Positions 8,749-17,847 of a DNA stretch of 41,798 nucleotides are shown piece after piece; the first letter of the stretch is position 1; each line of letters starts with the position of its first letter. The stretch spans positions 1-41,798 of the forward strand of contig NZ_JABMCB010000153.1 in NCBI RefSeq assembly GCF_013359935.1, read 5' to 3'. This DNA is from Paenibacillus xylanilyticus (lineage in GTDB: Bacteria; Bacillota; Bacilli; Paenibacillales; Paenibacillaceae). The notes under the pieces were generated by a model. The model was not told where the DNA came from, did no database searches, and saw nothing but the letters and a program-made list of their open reading frames with translations. The translations under genes and the position numbers were made by a program.

Positions 8749-9756
8749 ATGAAAGCAACCATTTACGATATCGCACGGGAGGCGGGTGTATCCATTGCTA
8801 CGGTCTCCCAGGTTATTAACGGCAAAGGGAAAATCAGTGAAAAGCGCCGCGCCGAAGTGATGGAGATCATGGAACGTCTTAACTATCAGCCCAGCGCGAT
8901 TGCCGCTGCACTTACAGGCAAGCAAACGTATACGCTTGGGCTGCTTGTCCCGGATATATCCAATCCGTATTTTGCCGAGCTTGCCAGAGCGGTAGAGGAT
9001 CGAAGCCGCCAGCTTGGGTATAGCGTCGTGATCTGCAGCACAGACAATAAGGACGAGCGGGTAGAGCGTTATCTGAACCTGCTTCAGCAGAAAAGAGTCG
9101 ATGGCATGATGATCGGAACGGGCATTGATAATGCCGAGATCCTGTCACCACTTCTGCAGCAATCCATACCCGTTGCGCTGATTGCTCGCCATATGCCATC
9201 ACTTTCGGTACATACCGTTGCGATTGACGATAGACTTGGCGGTGCACTGGCTGCGCAGCATCTGCTTGAAATGGGTCATACCCGCATTGCGGTACTGTCA
9301 GAACCATTCAAGGTCAGCAGCAGTCAGGAACGCATACGCGGATTCCGTGAAGCGGTAGAGGCAGTGGGTCTTTCTCTTGAACCATGGCAGATCAGAGAGT
9401 CCGCTGCGGACCTGAACTCGGCCAAAAAGGAGATGCTTGTGCTGCTTGATGAAGCCAATCGGCCAACCGGCATATTCTGTTGTAATGATATGCAGGCTAT
9501 TGGTGCATTGCAGGCAGCCAAAGAGCTCGGCTTGCGAGTGCCAGAAGACGTATCCATCATTGGATTCGATAATACCATTCTTGCATCCGTGACCAACCCG
9601 CCACTTACAACGGTTGCCCAGCCTATTGAGGATTTGGGGCGTCTTGCTGTGGATCTGTTAATAGATGAGCTGAAGGATGACCGTAAACCGCCACAGAAAA
9701 TCGTACTAAAACCTGAACTGGTCATTAGAGAGTCAACAGGTGTTGCATCCGTTTAA
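8749..9756 (+). CDS. LacI-family transcriptional regulator, probable regulator of the iol operon
   Basis: A 335-residue LacI/GalR repressor. The N-terminal helix-turn-helix (IYDIAREAGVSIATVSQVING, about 4-24) is followed by the hinge helix region (NYQPSAIAAAL). The periplasmic-binding-like sensor domain starts at about residue 60 (TYTLGLLVPDISNPYFAEL). It lies 125 bases after iolB, with its own putative promoter. B. subtilis controls iol with a DeoR-type IolR; a LacI-type iol repressor (IolQ) has been described in Geobacillus kaustophilus as I recall, and this protein may be comparable. The AAnCGnTT boxes before iolD and before this gene are the likely sites, by inference. The ATG at 8749 starts exactly where LacI proteins do; the ribosome binding site (GGGG) is weak. 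Confidence 0.9.
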   Translation: MKATIYDIAREAGVSIATVSQVINGKGKISEKRRAEVMEIMERLNYQPSAIAAALTGKQTYTLGLLVPDISNPYFAELARAVEDRSRQLGYSVVICSTDNKDERVERYLNLLQQKRVDGMMIGTGIDNAEILSPLLQQSIPVALIARHMPSLSVHTVAIDDRLGGALAAQHLLEMGHTRIAVLSEPFKVSSSQERIRGFREAVEAVGLSLEPWQIRESAADLNSAKKEMLVLLDEANRPTGIFCCNDMQAIGALQAAKELGLRVPEDVSIIGFDNTILASVTNPPLTTVAQPIEDLGRLAVDLLIDELKDDRKPPQKIVLKPELVIRESTGVASV

Positions 9757-9806
9757 TCTTGAAATCAGCAACCCGGTATGCATCATTTCGATCCATTCAA
9801 AAACAT

Positions 9807-9848
9807 GCCGCGTTCAACCTCCGTAGGGATGAACGCGGCTTGCTGCGT
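9807..9848 (+). terminator. Probable terminator after the iol operon
   Basis: A ten-base perfect stem GCCGCGTTCA (9807-9816) / TGAACGCGGC (9830-9839) with a 13-base loop. The T-rich tail on the plus strand is weak; on the minus strand the stem is followed by a better T run. It lies 50 bases after the LacI-type gene. Confidence 0.6.
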
Positions 9849-10000
9849 TTGGGTGACGAGATTAGACTGCAATTGAAGAGCATCACGGAATCTATCTGAT
9901 TCGTGGCAGGCTAAGCAGTGATTTTTAAGTCCAATATGTGGTAACTTTAATAATTCAAAATATGGATTGGATAGATGTATTGCTATAGAACAATATATGG

Positions 10001-10708
10001 ATGAAATGGTATACTGGATCAATATACTTACTTCCAGTATTTATATTTTATTGGGTTAGAGGGATGGGTGGTTCTATTAAAAAGTGGGGATTGTTTGCAT
10101 CCATTTGTTTCGTTACGGCATTATTATTACTTGATTTCTCCCCAGTCCAAAAGGAATTTCATACAGAACCGCCAAGTGGATCTTTTATAAGGGATACTTC
10201 ACAGACTAACGTAATTAACTGGGAGATTACGAATTTATCGCATGAACAATTTCAAGTGAGATATACCGAAATCACGGGTGAGGATGCACCAAAGATAATC
10301 AACGATCAGGACAAAGAGAGTCAGGGGATGAATTTTGCGGAAGAACAGTTTTCGCCCGACATAATCGAAAGTTACGAGGCAGAGTATGCGGCCATTATAG
10401 ACTTGGGTGAAGAGATTTTTGTGCAGGCGGGAGTTCTGGTGCAGGTCCAGGAGGTTAGGGATGGAGAAACGATACGCAAAGAGTTCCGCAAAGTGTATGA
10501 GAATACCGGCTATCTGTCAGCCCAGAATTCCAACTCAATAGAACTTGTAAAAAACTATGTTGTGGGTACGTTGCAACATAGCTCCCAATTACAGATCAGC
10601 TTCAATGGTTTTACAGAACACAAAGTAAACGAAGGTGAATCGGAAGCCCAGCATCAGAAGGTAGAAAATCGAAAACATTTTAGCGGGTCAAGGTTTATCC
10701 ACCCATAG
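10001..10708 (+). CDS. Hypothetical membrane-anchored protein
   Basis: I do not recognise this protein. It is 235 residues if started at the ATG at 10001, or 214 from the ATG at 10064. Neither start has a proper ribosome binding site. An extended -10 motif inside the first codons (10007-10015) would favour the later start. It has a hydrophobic segment (GLFASICFVTALLLLDF) followed by a hydrophilic, acidic extracytoplasmic part with no cysteines or recognisable motif. The segment from about 60 on looks beta-rich (VINWEITNLSHEQFQVRYTE). It precedes another single-pass protein and a GNAT gene on the same strand and may form a small transcription unit with them. Confidence 0.6.
   Translation: MKWYTGSIYLLPVFIFYWVRGMGGSIKKWGLFASICFVTALLLLDFSPVQKEFHTEPPSGSFIRDTSQTNVINWEITNLSHEQFQVRYTEITGEDAPKIINDQDKESQGMNFAEEQFSPDIIESYEAEYAAIIDLGEEIFVQAGVLVQVQEVRDGETIRKEFRKVYENTGYLSAQNSNSIELVKNYVVGTLQHSSQLQISFNGFTEHKVNEGESEAQHQKVENRKHFSGSRFIHP
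10007..10015 (+). promoter_or_regulatory. Extended -10 promoter candidate
   Basis: TGGTATACT matches the extended -10 consensus TGnTATAAT at eight of nine positions. There is no good -35. If used, transcription starts near 10022, which would exclude the ATG at 10001 as the start of the next gene. Confidence 0.35.
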
Positions 10709-10748
10709 GTTTTCCAGAGGAATACAGCTTAATGAGAGGGGAGATTGC

Positions 10749-11246
10749 ATGAATAACAGAAAGAGACTTATCGTTTGGGTCATCATTTTGGTTGCCATAG
10801 TAGCTTTCGCTATACCGATGTACATATCTCAACAACACACCACGTTTCGGGCAGAGGTTACGGATCATATGACCATGCTGGACAAATTTGACCGCTTGGA
10901 AATTACGAGATTCTCCAGTGCATCAGGTGACAGGGAAGAAGTGATCATCAAGGATACGGAGGAAATCCAGGATATTTTAAAGGACTATAAGGATGTTGAG
11001 TTGAAAAAAGTAAATCAAAGAAATACAGAGCGGGAGACTCCCTATTATTATGAATGGCGTCTTATGATTAACAAAGAGGGACGGGAAATCAATGGTTTTG
11101 GAATTACCTTTTATAACAAACATTCAATGGCCATTTATAACGGCAGCAGCACGCGCGATAAATCTCAGGAGTATAAGGTGGAGCAAGAAATGAATTGGTA
11201 CAAGATGGAGCATCTCTTTGATCAAACAAAGGAGGAGAACTCATGA
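10749..11246 (+). CDS. Hypothetical single-pass membrane protein
   Basis: 165 residues, not recognised. It has a short basic N-terminus (MNNRKRLI), one transmembrane helix at about 8-26, then a charged extracytoplasmic domain of about 135 residues without cysteines. The segment around YYYEWRLMINKEGREINGF looks like a beta sheet and resembles small lipoprotein-like sensor or inhibitor domains, but no family can be named. GAGGGGAG precedes the ATG. Its stop codon overlaps the start of the following GNAT gene (ATGA at 11243-11246), implying translational coupling. Confidence 0.75.
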   Translation: MNNRKRLIVWVIILVAIVAFAIPMYISQQHTTFRAEVTDHMTMLDKFDRLEITRFSSASGDREEVIIKDTEEIQDILKDYKDVELKKVNQRNTERETPYYYEWRLMINKEGREINGFGITFYNKHSMAIYNGSSTRDKSQEYKVEQEMNWYKMEHLFDQTKEENS

Positions 11247-11743
11247 CGGGTTGCCAATTGCGTCTCATAGAGGCAGAGGATATTCCTTTCCTGTGGGAAA
11301 TGTTATATGCTTCGCTGTTTACGAAGGAGGGTGATGAACCTTTGGAACCCGATATCATACACAGCCCGGAACTGTCCAAGTACGTGGAAGGATGGGGAAG
11401 AGAAGGGGACTTTGGATTCATTGCTGTAGACGGACAAGGCAGCAGACTGGGTGCAGTCACATTGCGGTTCTATAGTGATCACAGTGCCGGGTACGGTTAC
11501 GTGAACGCTGCTACACCTGAATTGGGAATGGCGGTCATTGAGGAGGCTAGGGGCAGAGGAGTTGGCACCCTGTTGATGCAAGCGGCATTGGAGGAAGCTC
11601 GGAAGCGGGAAATCGAGGCGGTGTCACTCAGTGTAGATCCAGACAATGCAGCCATCCGACTTTATCGACGTTTTGGATTTGAGGAGAGAGAGATGTGCGG
11701 CACATCGGTCACCATGCTATGCACGCTTCATCCAACATCCTGA
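11243..11743 (+). CDS. GNAT-family N-acetyltransferase
   Basis: A 166-residue acetyltransferase that would move an acetyl group from acetyl-CoA to an amine. GNAT motif A with the acetyl-CoA pyrophosphate loop is visible in ARGRGVGTLLMQAAL (about 97-111), followed by motif B (SLSVDPDNAAIRLYRRFGF). The substrate is unknown. The ATG overlaps the upstream stop codon and is preceded by AAAGGAGGAG. A strong terminator follows, so it ends the three-gene unit that begins near 10001. Confidence 0.9.
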   Translation: MTGCQLRLIEAEDIPFLWEMLYASLFTKEGDEPLEPDIIHSPELSKYVEGWGREGDFGFIAVDGQGSRLGAVTLRFYSDHSAGYGYVNAATPELGMAVIEEARGRGVGTLLMQAALEEARKREIEAVSLSVDPDNAAIRLYRRFGFEEREMCGTSVTMLCTLHPTS

Positions 11744-11774
11744 CTATAAGCGAGCTCAACAGAGAATATATCAA

Positions 11775-11808
11775 AGAAGCGTTCCCCTAAGGGAACGCTT
11801 CTCTTATT
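11775..11808 (+). terminator. Terminator after the GNAT gene
   Basis: A twelve-base perfect stem AGAAGCGTTCCC / GGGAACGCTTCT with loop ctaa, followed by CTTATTTC. It may also stop minus-strand transcription arriving from paiB. Confidence 0.8.
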
Positions 11809-12002
11809 TCAGCAAAAACGCCAATGCTCCATCATAGGTTTCCCATTGAAATTCCGTCTGATGTTCAGATTCCTTGGAAATCCGGTTCAGCTGCATTAGG
11901 GCAATCGCACGGTAGGACTACTGAAATGATTTTTTACGACATAGATAGCTCTATAACCATGCACAATCTCGTATGCCTTGTTCATTCGATAGAATTACAC
12001 AT

Positions 12003-12626
12003 TTACACGTTGTCCGGATTGGCTGCTTTAATCGCCTCAGCAATTTTCAGTGCATCAGGTTCCCCGGTCTTTTTTAAATGCCTAATGACATTATTGCGAC
12101 GCTCGGGGGAGTGATCCTGATGCAATTTCCACTGAGCCTGCATGTCGGTGATTTTGATTTTGAACCCCATCACACCCTGGATCAGACGATGATAGATATG
12201 GTCAGGAATTTGTCCGTCCCAGGGCTCATCCATACCGGATTCGTAATAGGTTATCGTCTGTTCCATAATGGTTCGGAGCCCCTCGGCATCGTCAACATGC
12301 ATGAATTCACCATACACATGAACGGCCATATAATCCCAGGTAGGTACAAATCCTTTTTGCTCATACCAGGTGGGAGAGACGTAGGCATGCGGTCCGGAAA
12401 AAACCGTCAGCACTTGGCTGTCAATGCTGCGCCACTGGGGGTTGGCCCGGGACATATGACTGACCAGAAATAAGTCCCCGTCTGCTCCGGTTTCGATCAG
12501 GAAGGGCAGGTGTGTGCCATGTGGCAGACCGTTTTGCTGTGAGAACAGCACACCAAAGCTATGCTTACGGATGAACTGGATCATCTGCTGTTGATCCTTC
12601 ATTTGATATTCCGCTGGGACGTACAT
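12003..12626 (-). CDS. PaiB-family FMN-binding (split-barrel) protein
   Basis: 207 residues, equal in length to B. subtilis PaiB. It begins with the family-typical MYVPAEYQMKD and continues with the conserved segments HLPFLIE, SHMSRANPQW, FSGPHAYVSPTWYE and TWDYMAVHVYGE. PaiB proteins have a flavin-binding split-barrel fold. In B. subtilis the pai genes affect degradative enzyme production and sporulation, but the biochemical role is unclear. The ATG at 12626 follows AAAGGAA by about 11 bases; in-frame codons upstream are less likely. It lies 16 bases after the M14 peptidase gene and ends the minus-strand transporter unit, so here it may serve peptide or amine metabolism (inference). Confidence 0.9.
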   Translation of the reverse strand: MYVPAEYQMKDQQQMIQFIRKHSFGVLFSQQNGLPHGTHLPFLIETGADGDLFLVSHMSRANPQWRSIDSQVLTVFSGPHAYVSPTWYEQKGFVPTWDYMAVHVYGEFMHVDDAEGLRTIMEQTITYYESGMDEPWDGQIPDHIYHRLIQGVMGFKIKITDMQAQWKLHQDHSPERRNNVIRHLKKTGEPDALKIAEAIKAANPDNV

Positions 12627-12642
12627 CCGGATCACGTTCCTT

Positions 12643-14049
12643 TCAGTTGTGGATCTCCTGCTGGCTTCGCTCATGGATACGTTTGGTGACAATCAGGCCG
12701 CTCTCCGTTTGAATGCGAACCAGCTTCTGAATCGGAATAACCGAATAGTCCAGCCTGGATTCGAGCTCTTCGCAGTGTTGGATTAGGAAATCACTTGCCG
12801 TGTGGCGCGCATGTTGCAGCAGGGACAAAGCCTCTTGGGAATCTGTGCCGTCATGTTGCAGTCGTTCGATCTCAAATTCAACTGCACGGAGGGACAAGGC
12901 GAGAGACAGTCCGTTATAGAATGCAGCGGTCTCCACATTATCGAACAATTGAGCAACCGTAGCCGCTTCTTGGAACTTTGGCAGGCTATCTGCCCAATTT
13001 TTCTTCGCGGCACCACCTTGCTTCATGTGATCCAGCGACATATTTACCAGCTTGATGAACCGATTCTCTTCTGTAATGTATGGACGAACGGGCTGTAATA
13101 ACTCATCCACTTTGGTGAGAAACAGAGTCGTGCGGTCCACGTTAGCATGGACAGCATCCCGTCGGCTGGTGTCGGATAGACGGAGATCCTGCACACGGGC
13201 ATCGAAGAAATAAGGCAGCTCAGCCAGCAAGGTGACACAGCCCTCTGCATGTGCAGATGCGTAATCGCCACTGGATGTGCCACAGTTGAAACCGACTGGC
13301 GTTTCACCTGTATTTTGCTCTACATAATCGTATTCCTGTGCAATGCCCATCGTCTGGAATACAGCGGGTGAAAACTCTGTCAAAAATGGCGCTTCCGGCT
13401 CGCCCAGATTCAGAGCAACATCCTGCTTTTCGGCGGCAGCCCGCAGATCGTCATAGATTTCCGGCATATCCTCAGAGATGTACCAGTAGGCTCCGCCGAA
13501 TCCTGCATTATGTAGGGAATAGAGAAAGGCAGGCTGTTTCTCCTGAATGAGCCGCATAACGGCCTGCGTTTCGGGAAGCGGATTATCGAAGTGCAATTCC
13601 TTATAATCAACCGGAAAGGTCCACTCTACCTGCTCATACCCGATCGGACGGTAAAAATGCCTCATATAGTTATAGATCGTGTAGGGGCCTTTGATCCAGC
13701 CTTCATTCAACCGGAATCCATCCGGGTCAATACACTTGATAATGTACCAGGTGAATCCGAGTTCTTCCCGAAGCCCTGCATTCTCCGCCAGCTCACGAGA
13801 CAGAAACTCCATCGTCATTGCGCCAATTGGTTCATTGGGATGAGGACAAGCAAAACATACAGCGTTCAGCGGACCGTTGCCCACTTTGATTCCGAGAATG
13901 GGATGCCCATCACGTGAGGTACCCGCTTCAAAGACCGTCACCACATCAGGGTAATCCCATGCCAGCTTGCGTGTGCTTTCATCCATCTCGTCGATCGTCA
14001 TGAACGTTTCATAATCGGGCACGCGGCCAATCACTTCTTCGATATTCAC
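12643..14049 (-). CDS. M14-family zinc carboxypeptidase-like protein
   Basis: Probably removes C-terminal residues from imported peptides in the cytoplasm; no signal peptide is seen. The M14 zinc site is present: H70 and E73 in CPHPNEP and the third ligand H180 in SLHNAG. The likely catalytic glutamate is E277 in LLAELPYFFD. DPDGFRLNEG (108-117) fits the M14 NPDG segment. Using the GTG at 14049, eight bases behind GGGAGG, gives 468 residues. About 180 residues after the catalytic domain form an uncharacterised helical tail. It follows the binding-protein gene by 84 bases with no terminator between, so it is likely co-transcribed with the importer. Confidence 0.85.
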   Translation of the reverse strand: MNIEEVIGRVPDYETFMTIDEMDESTRKLAWDYPDVVTVFEAGTSRDGHPILGIKVGNGPLNAVCFACPHPNEPIGAMTMEFLSRELAENAGLREELGFTWYIIKCIDPDGFRLNEGWIKGPYTIYNYMRHFYRPIGYEQVEWTFPVDYKELHFDNPLPETQAVMRLIQEKQPAFLYSLHNAGFGGAYWYISEDMPEIYDDLRAAAEKQDVALNLGEPEAPFLTEFSPAVFQTMGIAQEYDYVEQNTGETPVGFNCGTSSGDYASAHAEGCVTLLAELPYFFDARVQDLRLSDTSRRDAVHANVDRTTLFLTKVDELLQPVRPYITEENRFIKLVNMSLDHMKQGGAAKKNWADSLPKFQEAATVAQLFDNVETAAFYNGLSLALSLRAVEFEIERLQHDGTDSQEALSLLQHARHTASDFLIQHCEELESRLDYSVIPIQKLVRIQTESGLIVTKRIHERSQQEIHN

Positions 14050-14133
14050 TGAACATACCTCCCGTTTTGAATGTCTAACTCCATGATTCATCAAGGTTAG
14101 TTGCCCAAGCGCATTCGCACCCGGGCCTTTTGA

Positions 14134-15741
14134 TCAGTTATCCAGCCATACATAGTTGTACTCGGAAAAGGATGTAAACGGCAGTGCTTCAGCAGAAGAA
14201 GGATCACCCTTCACATATTGATGCACCGGATTGGTACCAACATATTCACTGATGGGAATGATGGGTAGATCTTCTGTCAGAATGCGTTGAACTTCCGCAT
14301 ATTTCGGCTTGCGCTCGTCTTCCTTGACGAGTTTGCCGCCCTCAGCCAGCAGCTGATCCAATTCTTTGTTGCTGTAGCCCATAATGTTGGATGGACAGTC
14401 GGTACCGATCCGGTTCGTAATCGCTCCTACATCAGGACCTTGATAGCCACCGAGAATGCTGAGCTGATATTTCCGTTCCTGCACGACCTGAGTATCCCAG
14501 GCAGCATAATCACTCACGTTAATCGTCACATTAATGCCTACTTTGCCGAGTTGGTCCTTAATTACAGTAGCGATATCCTGGTACACATCATATTGGAAAA
14601 TATCAAGGGTAACGTTCAGATAGTTTCCATTGCCGTCTGGTGTAAGTCCTGCCTGTTCTAGCAATGCTTTGGCTTTGGCAGCGTCCGGTTCAGGGACCTT
14701 ATAGGTATCATCAATGGCCCAGTCATAGACAGGAGATATGAAAGTTTCCGCAACTTGACCCTGTCCCTTCAGGGCTTTATCCAGAATTTCCTGAATGTTC
14801 ATGGCATAAGCAACAGCTTGACGAACTTCAAGTTTATTGAATGGCTCCTGATCAAAATTAAACAGAAGATAGGTTCTGGATGGCCAAAGGCTGCTCTTCA
14901 TAACGACTTCTGGTTTTTGCATCATCACCTGTAGCTCGGAAGCCGGCGGATCACCGCCGAAGACATCCAGCTCACCGTTATAGAAGGATTGCAGCATGGT
15001 GTTAGGATCGGTAATGATGGAGAAGATCAGTTTATCGACATGGGGGACCTGCCCAAAATAATGTTCATTGCGTTCCAGTGACACGTTCACGCCAGTGGTG
15101 TATTCGGAAAATTTGAATGGCCCACTGCCAATGGGCGTACCCGATGTACCTGTATTCCATTCAGCGGTGCTGTAGATATGTTCCGGCAGAATGAACGTTC
15201 CATACCAGGCCAGATAACCAAGGAAGGACGCATCCGGTTCGCCCAGCGTAATGACAACCGTATGCTCGTCGGGGGTTTCGATACCTGTAATGCCACTGAT
15301 GCTTTCCACCGCAAGGCCACTGTTTTCCTTAATGGCTTCAAGCGTATACTTAACATCGGCGGAGGTAACCGGCTCGCCGTCATGCCAAGTGGCCTCCGGA
15401 TGAAGATGGAACGTATACGTTAATCCATCATCCGAGATCTCCCACTTTTCGGCCAGATCGGAGATGATCTGTTGATCGTTGTTGATTTTGACCAGGCGGC
15501 TGAACAGATTCTGTGCAACAGGGTATAGATAATCGTCGGAAGTTCCGTCAGGATTGAACGATAACGGATCACCGGTTAGGCCAACGAGTAGAGTGCCGCC
15601 TTCCTTTACGCCATTCTCCGCCGTATTGCCCGAAAGTTCAGTTGTTCCTTCCGAATTGTTTCCGCTGCCGCCCCCCGTACAGGCTGCGAGCAGACCTGCC
15701 ATCAGAATCAGTATCGAGAATAAGGCCAACCTTTTTTTCAT
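14134..15741 (-). CDS. Peptide ABC transporter substrate-binding lipoprotein (family 5)
   Basis: The extracellular receptor of the importer encoded upstream on the same strand. 535 residues. The N-terminal signal ends in a lipobox LLAAC with C21 as the lipidated cysteine, followed by a Gly/Ser/Asn linker. The SBP_bac_5 core signature is clear (WHDGEPVTSADVKYTLEAI). This family binds di- or oligopeptides, nickel complexes or opines, so the ligand cannot be read from sequence. AAGGGAG lies before the ATG. It is placed after the two ATPase genes, an unusual order compared with oppABCDF, where the receptor is first. Confidence 0.93.
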   Translation of the reverse strand: MKKRLALFSILILMAGLLAACTGGGSGNNSEGTTELSGNTAENGVKEGGTLLVGLTGDPLSFNPDGTSDDYLYPVAQNLFSRLVKINNDQQIISDLAEKWEISDDGLTYTFHLHPEATWHDGEPVTSADVKYTLEAIKENSGLAVESISGITGIETPDEHTVVITLGEPDASFLGYLAWYGTFILPEHIYSTAEWNTGTSGTPIGSGPFKFSEYTTGVNVSLERNEHYFGQVPHVDKLIFSIITDPNTMLQSFYNGELDVFGGDPPASELQVMMQKPEVVMKSSLWPSRTYLLFNFDQEPFNKLEVRQAVAYAMNIQEILDKALKGQGQVAETFISPVYDWAIDDTYKVPEPDAAKAKALLEQAGLTPDGNGNYLNVTLDIFQYDVYQDIATVIKDQLGKVGINVTINVSDYAAWDTQVVQERKYQLSILGGYQGPDVGAITNRIGTDCPSNIMGYSNKELDQLLAEGGKLVKEDERKPKYAEVQRILTEDLPIIPISEYVGTNPVHQYVKGDPSSAEALPFTSFSEYNYVWLDN

Positions 15742-15763
15742 GTCTCCACTCCCTTTGTCGTAG

Positions 15764-16816
15764 TTAAATTAACTGCGGATCCTGCTTTTGTCGCCAACTC
15801 GCTTCTGTGGGATCATCCTCTGTATATGGGCAGCTGACCCAATGACCGTTGCCCAAATCAACAGCTTCGGGATATTGGGTAAGGCATGAATCTCTCCTCT
15901 GATAACAACGGGAATAAAAGTAGCAGCCTGGACCGGTATGAATGGGAGTTGGAGGCTCACCTTGGATCCGAATCGTTTCCTGCGGCTGGCCAATGGACTC
16001 CAGTTTGGATGAACTGGCGATGAGTGCTTTGGTATATGGATGCTTCGGATGATGAAGTACTTCATCTGTGGGGCCAGTTTCCACGAAACGCCCCAGGTAC
16101 ATGACAGCAACCTGATCGGATACATAACGGGTGGATACAATGTCGTGGCTGATAAACACCATGGCCGTATTCTCTTCACGGCAGACGTGAGTCAGCATAT
16201 TGATAATATCGGCCCGAACGGAAACGTCGAGCATGGATACAGGTTCATCCGCTACGATAAAAAGAGGATTGAGCAGCATCGAGCGCAGGATGGATATGCG
16301 CTGCAGTTGACCACCAGATAGCTGATGCGGGTAACGATACAGGAAGTCGGAAGCAGGACGCAGTCCGGCTTGCTCCATTCGTTCCGAGCATAGCGCGAGG
16401 CGATCGGCATCATTTTGACCTATTCGATGCAGTTTCAGGGTATCTGTCAGAATCTTGGCAATCGTGAAGCGAGGGTCGAACGTATCAAACGGATTTTGAA
16501 AGATCATCTGGGCTGTACGACGGAATTCGGATGGGCTCCGTTTGTACAACTCTTGTGAGGGAACACCTGCATAATTGATCTGCCCTGACGTAACCTCCTC
16601 CAGCTTGGTGAGCAGTCGGCCCAGTGTGGATTTGCCGCAGCCACTCTCGCCAATAACGCCAAGTACCTGCCCCTGTTCCAAAGAAAAACTGACACCATCG
16701 ACCGATTTGACGTCCTGTTTGCGTGATACTTTGCCATTGATGACCATGCGTTTGCGCTGCGTGTAATACTTGACCAGATCCTGGGCTACAATCGCTTTGG
16801 GGGAATTAGTGGGCAT
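15764..16816 (-). CDS. Peptide ABC transporter ATP-binding protein (OppF/DppF type)
   Basis: 350 residues. Walker A is GESGCGKS at 56-63, the ABC signature LSGGQLQ at 166-172 and Walker B FIVADEP at 186-192. The C-terminal oligopeptide extension carries a cysteine set (CYFYSRCYQRRDSC). It pairs with the OppD-type ATPase to drive import. The ATG at 16816 follows GGAGG by 11 bases and overlaps the end of the preceding gene by 11 bases; the in-frame TTG at 16834 overlaps that ribosome binding site. Confidence 0.93.
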   Translation of the reverse strand: MPTNSPKAIVAQDLVKYYTQRKRMVINGKVSRKQDVKSVDGVSFSLEQGQVLGVIGESGCGKSTLGRLLTKLEEVTSGQINYAGVPSQELYKRSPSEFRRTAQMIFQNPFDTFDPRFTIAKILTDTLKLHRIGQNDADRLALCSERMEQAGLRPASDFLYRYPHQLSGGQLQRISILRSMLLNPLFIVADEPVSMLDVSVRADIINMLTHVCREENTAMVFISHDIVSTRYVSDQVAVMYLGRFVETGPTDEVLHHPKHPYTKALIASSSKLESIGQPQETIRIQGEPPTPIHTGPGCYFYSRCYQRRDSCLTQYPEAVDLGNGHWVSCPYTEDDPTEASWRQKQDPQLI

Positions 16817-17783
16817 GTGCGAGTTCACCTCCAACGAGATGACAGGCCACGCGATGCCCTTGCTGGAACAAGGTTTCGTCCGGATTGACTTGGCGGCATA
16901 GCTCTACGGCATGATCACAGCGGCTGGCGAAAATACATCCGGTAGGCAAGAGTGCCAGATCGGGAATGGAACCCGGAATGCCACGAACATTTTCCTTTTC
17001 CCCCGTAAACGACGGAATGGACCTTAATAATCCTTGCGTATAAGGATGAAGGGGGTGAGTCAGTACCTGTTTCACCAGTCCCGTTTCCACGATTCGTCCT
17101 GCATACATTACAGCAACCTTGTTGCAGGCAGAGGCCACCACCGACATATCATGAGTAATCATGATGCGAGTAATGCCCAGTTTACGTTCCAATTCAAGCA
17201 TTTCATCCAAAATCTGACCCTGGGTCACGACATCAAGAGCCGTTGTGGCCTCGTCAAGAATGAGCAGCTTGGGCTGGTGCATCAGACTGAGCGCGATTGC
17301 AACCCGTTGCATCATGCCGCCTGACAGTTCATGTGGATACAGGTCATATACACGTTCCGGGAGATTGACCATGTGCAGCAGCGCAACCATGCGACTTCTT
17401 GCTTCACGCTTGGAGACTTTGGTTTCGTGCATGCGGTAAATGTCAGACATTTGGACACCTATGCGATGTACCGGGCTTAATGCACTCATTGACTTCTGAA
17501 ACACGACAGCAAGTTCAGTCCAACGCAGACGAGCCAGCTCGCTTTCGTTAAGTGATAATAGGTCAGTTCCGTTAAACTGCACTTCACCTGTAACTTCGGC
17601 TGCCTGTTCGGGGAGCAATCGGAGAATAGCCATGGCCAGTGTGGATTTGCCGGAACCTGATTCGCCAACGATGCCGATGGAATCACGCTCATCGATGGTT
17701 AACGACACCCGGTCCACGGCAGTGACATGTCTTTGTTTCGTTTTATAGGTGACGCTGAGATTGTTCAATTCAACCATGGGCAT
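16806..17783 (-). CDS. Peptide ABC transporter ATP-binding protein (OppD/DppD type)
   Basis: 325 residues. Walker A is GESGSGKS at 40-47, the signature LSGGMMQ at 153-159 and Walker B LLILDE at 173-178. The C-terminal oligopeptide domain carries GCIFASRCDHAVELC. It is the first of two ATPases of the importer. GAGGAGG lies eight bases before the ATG. It overlaps the next ATPase gene, supporting balanced, coupled translation. Confidence 0.94.
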   Translation of the reverse strand: MPMVELNNLSVTYKTKQRHVTAVDRVSLTIDERDSIGIVGESGSGKSTLAMAILRLLPEQAAEVTGEVQFNGTDLLSLNESELARLRWTELAVVFQKSMSALSPVHRIGVQMSDIYRMHETKVSKREARSRMVALLHMVNLPERVYDLYPHELSGGMMQRVAIALSLMHQPKLLILDEATTALDVVTQGQILDEMLELERKLGITRIMITHDMSVVASACNKVAVMYAGRIVETGLVKQVLTHPLHPYTQGLLRSIPSFTGEKENVRGIPGSIPDLALLPTGCIFASRCDHAVELCRQVNPDETLFQQGHRVACHLVGGELAHAH

Positions 17784-17847
17784 AATGTTTGCCTCCTCTT
17801 GTGGGGATGGACTGCAGGGATGCCTAGTGGATTATAAGTAATGAAGT

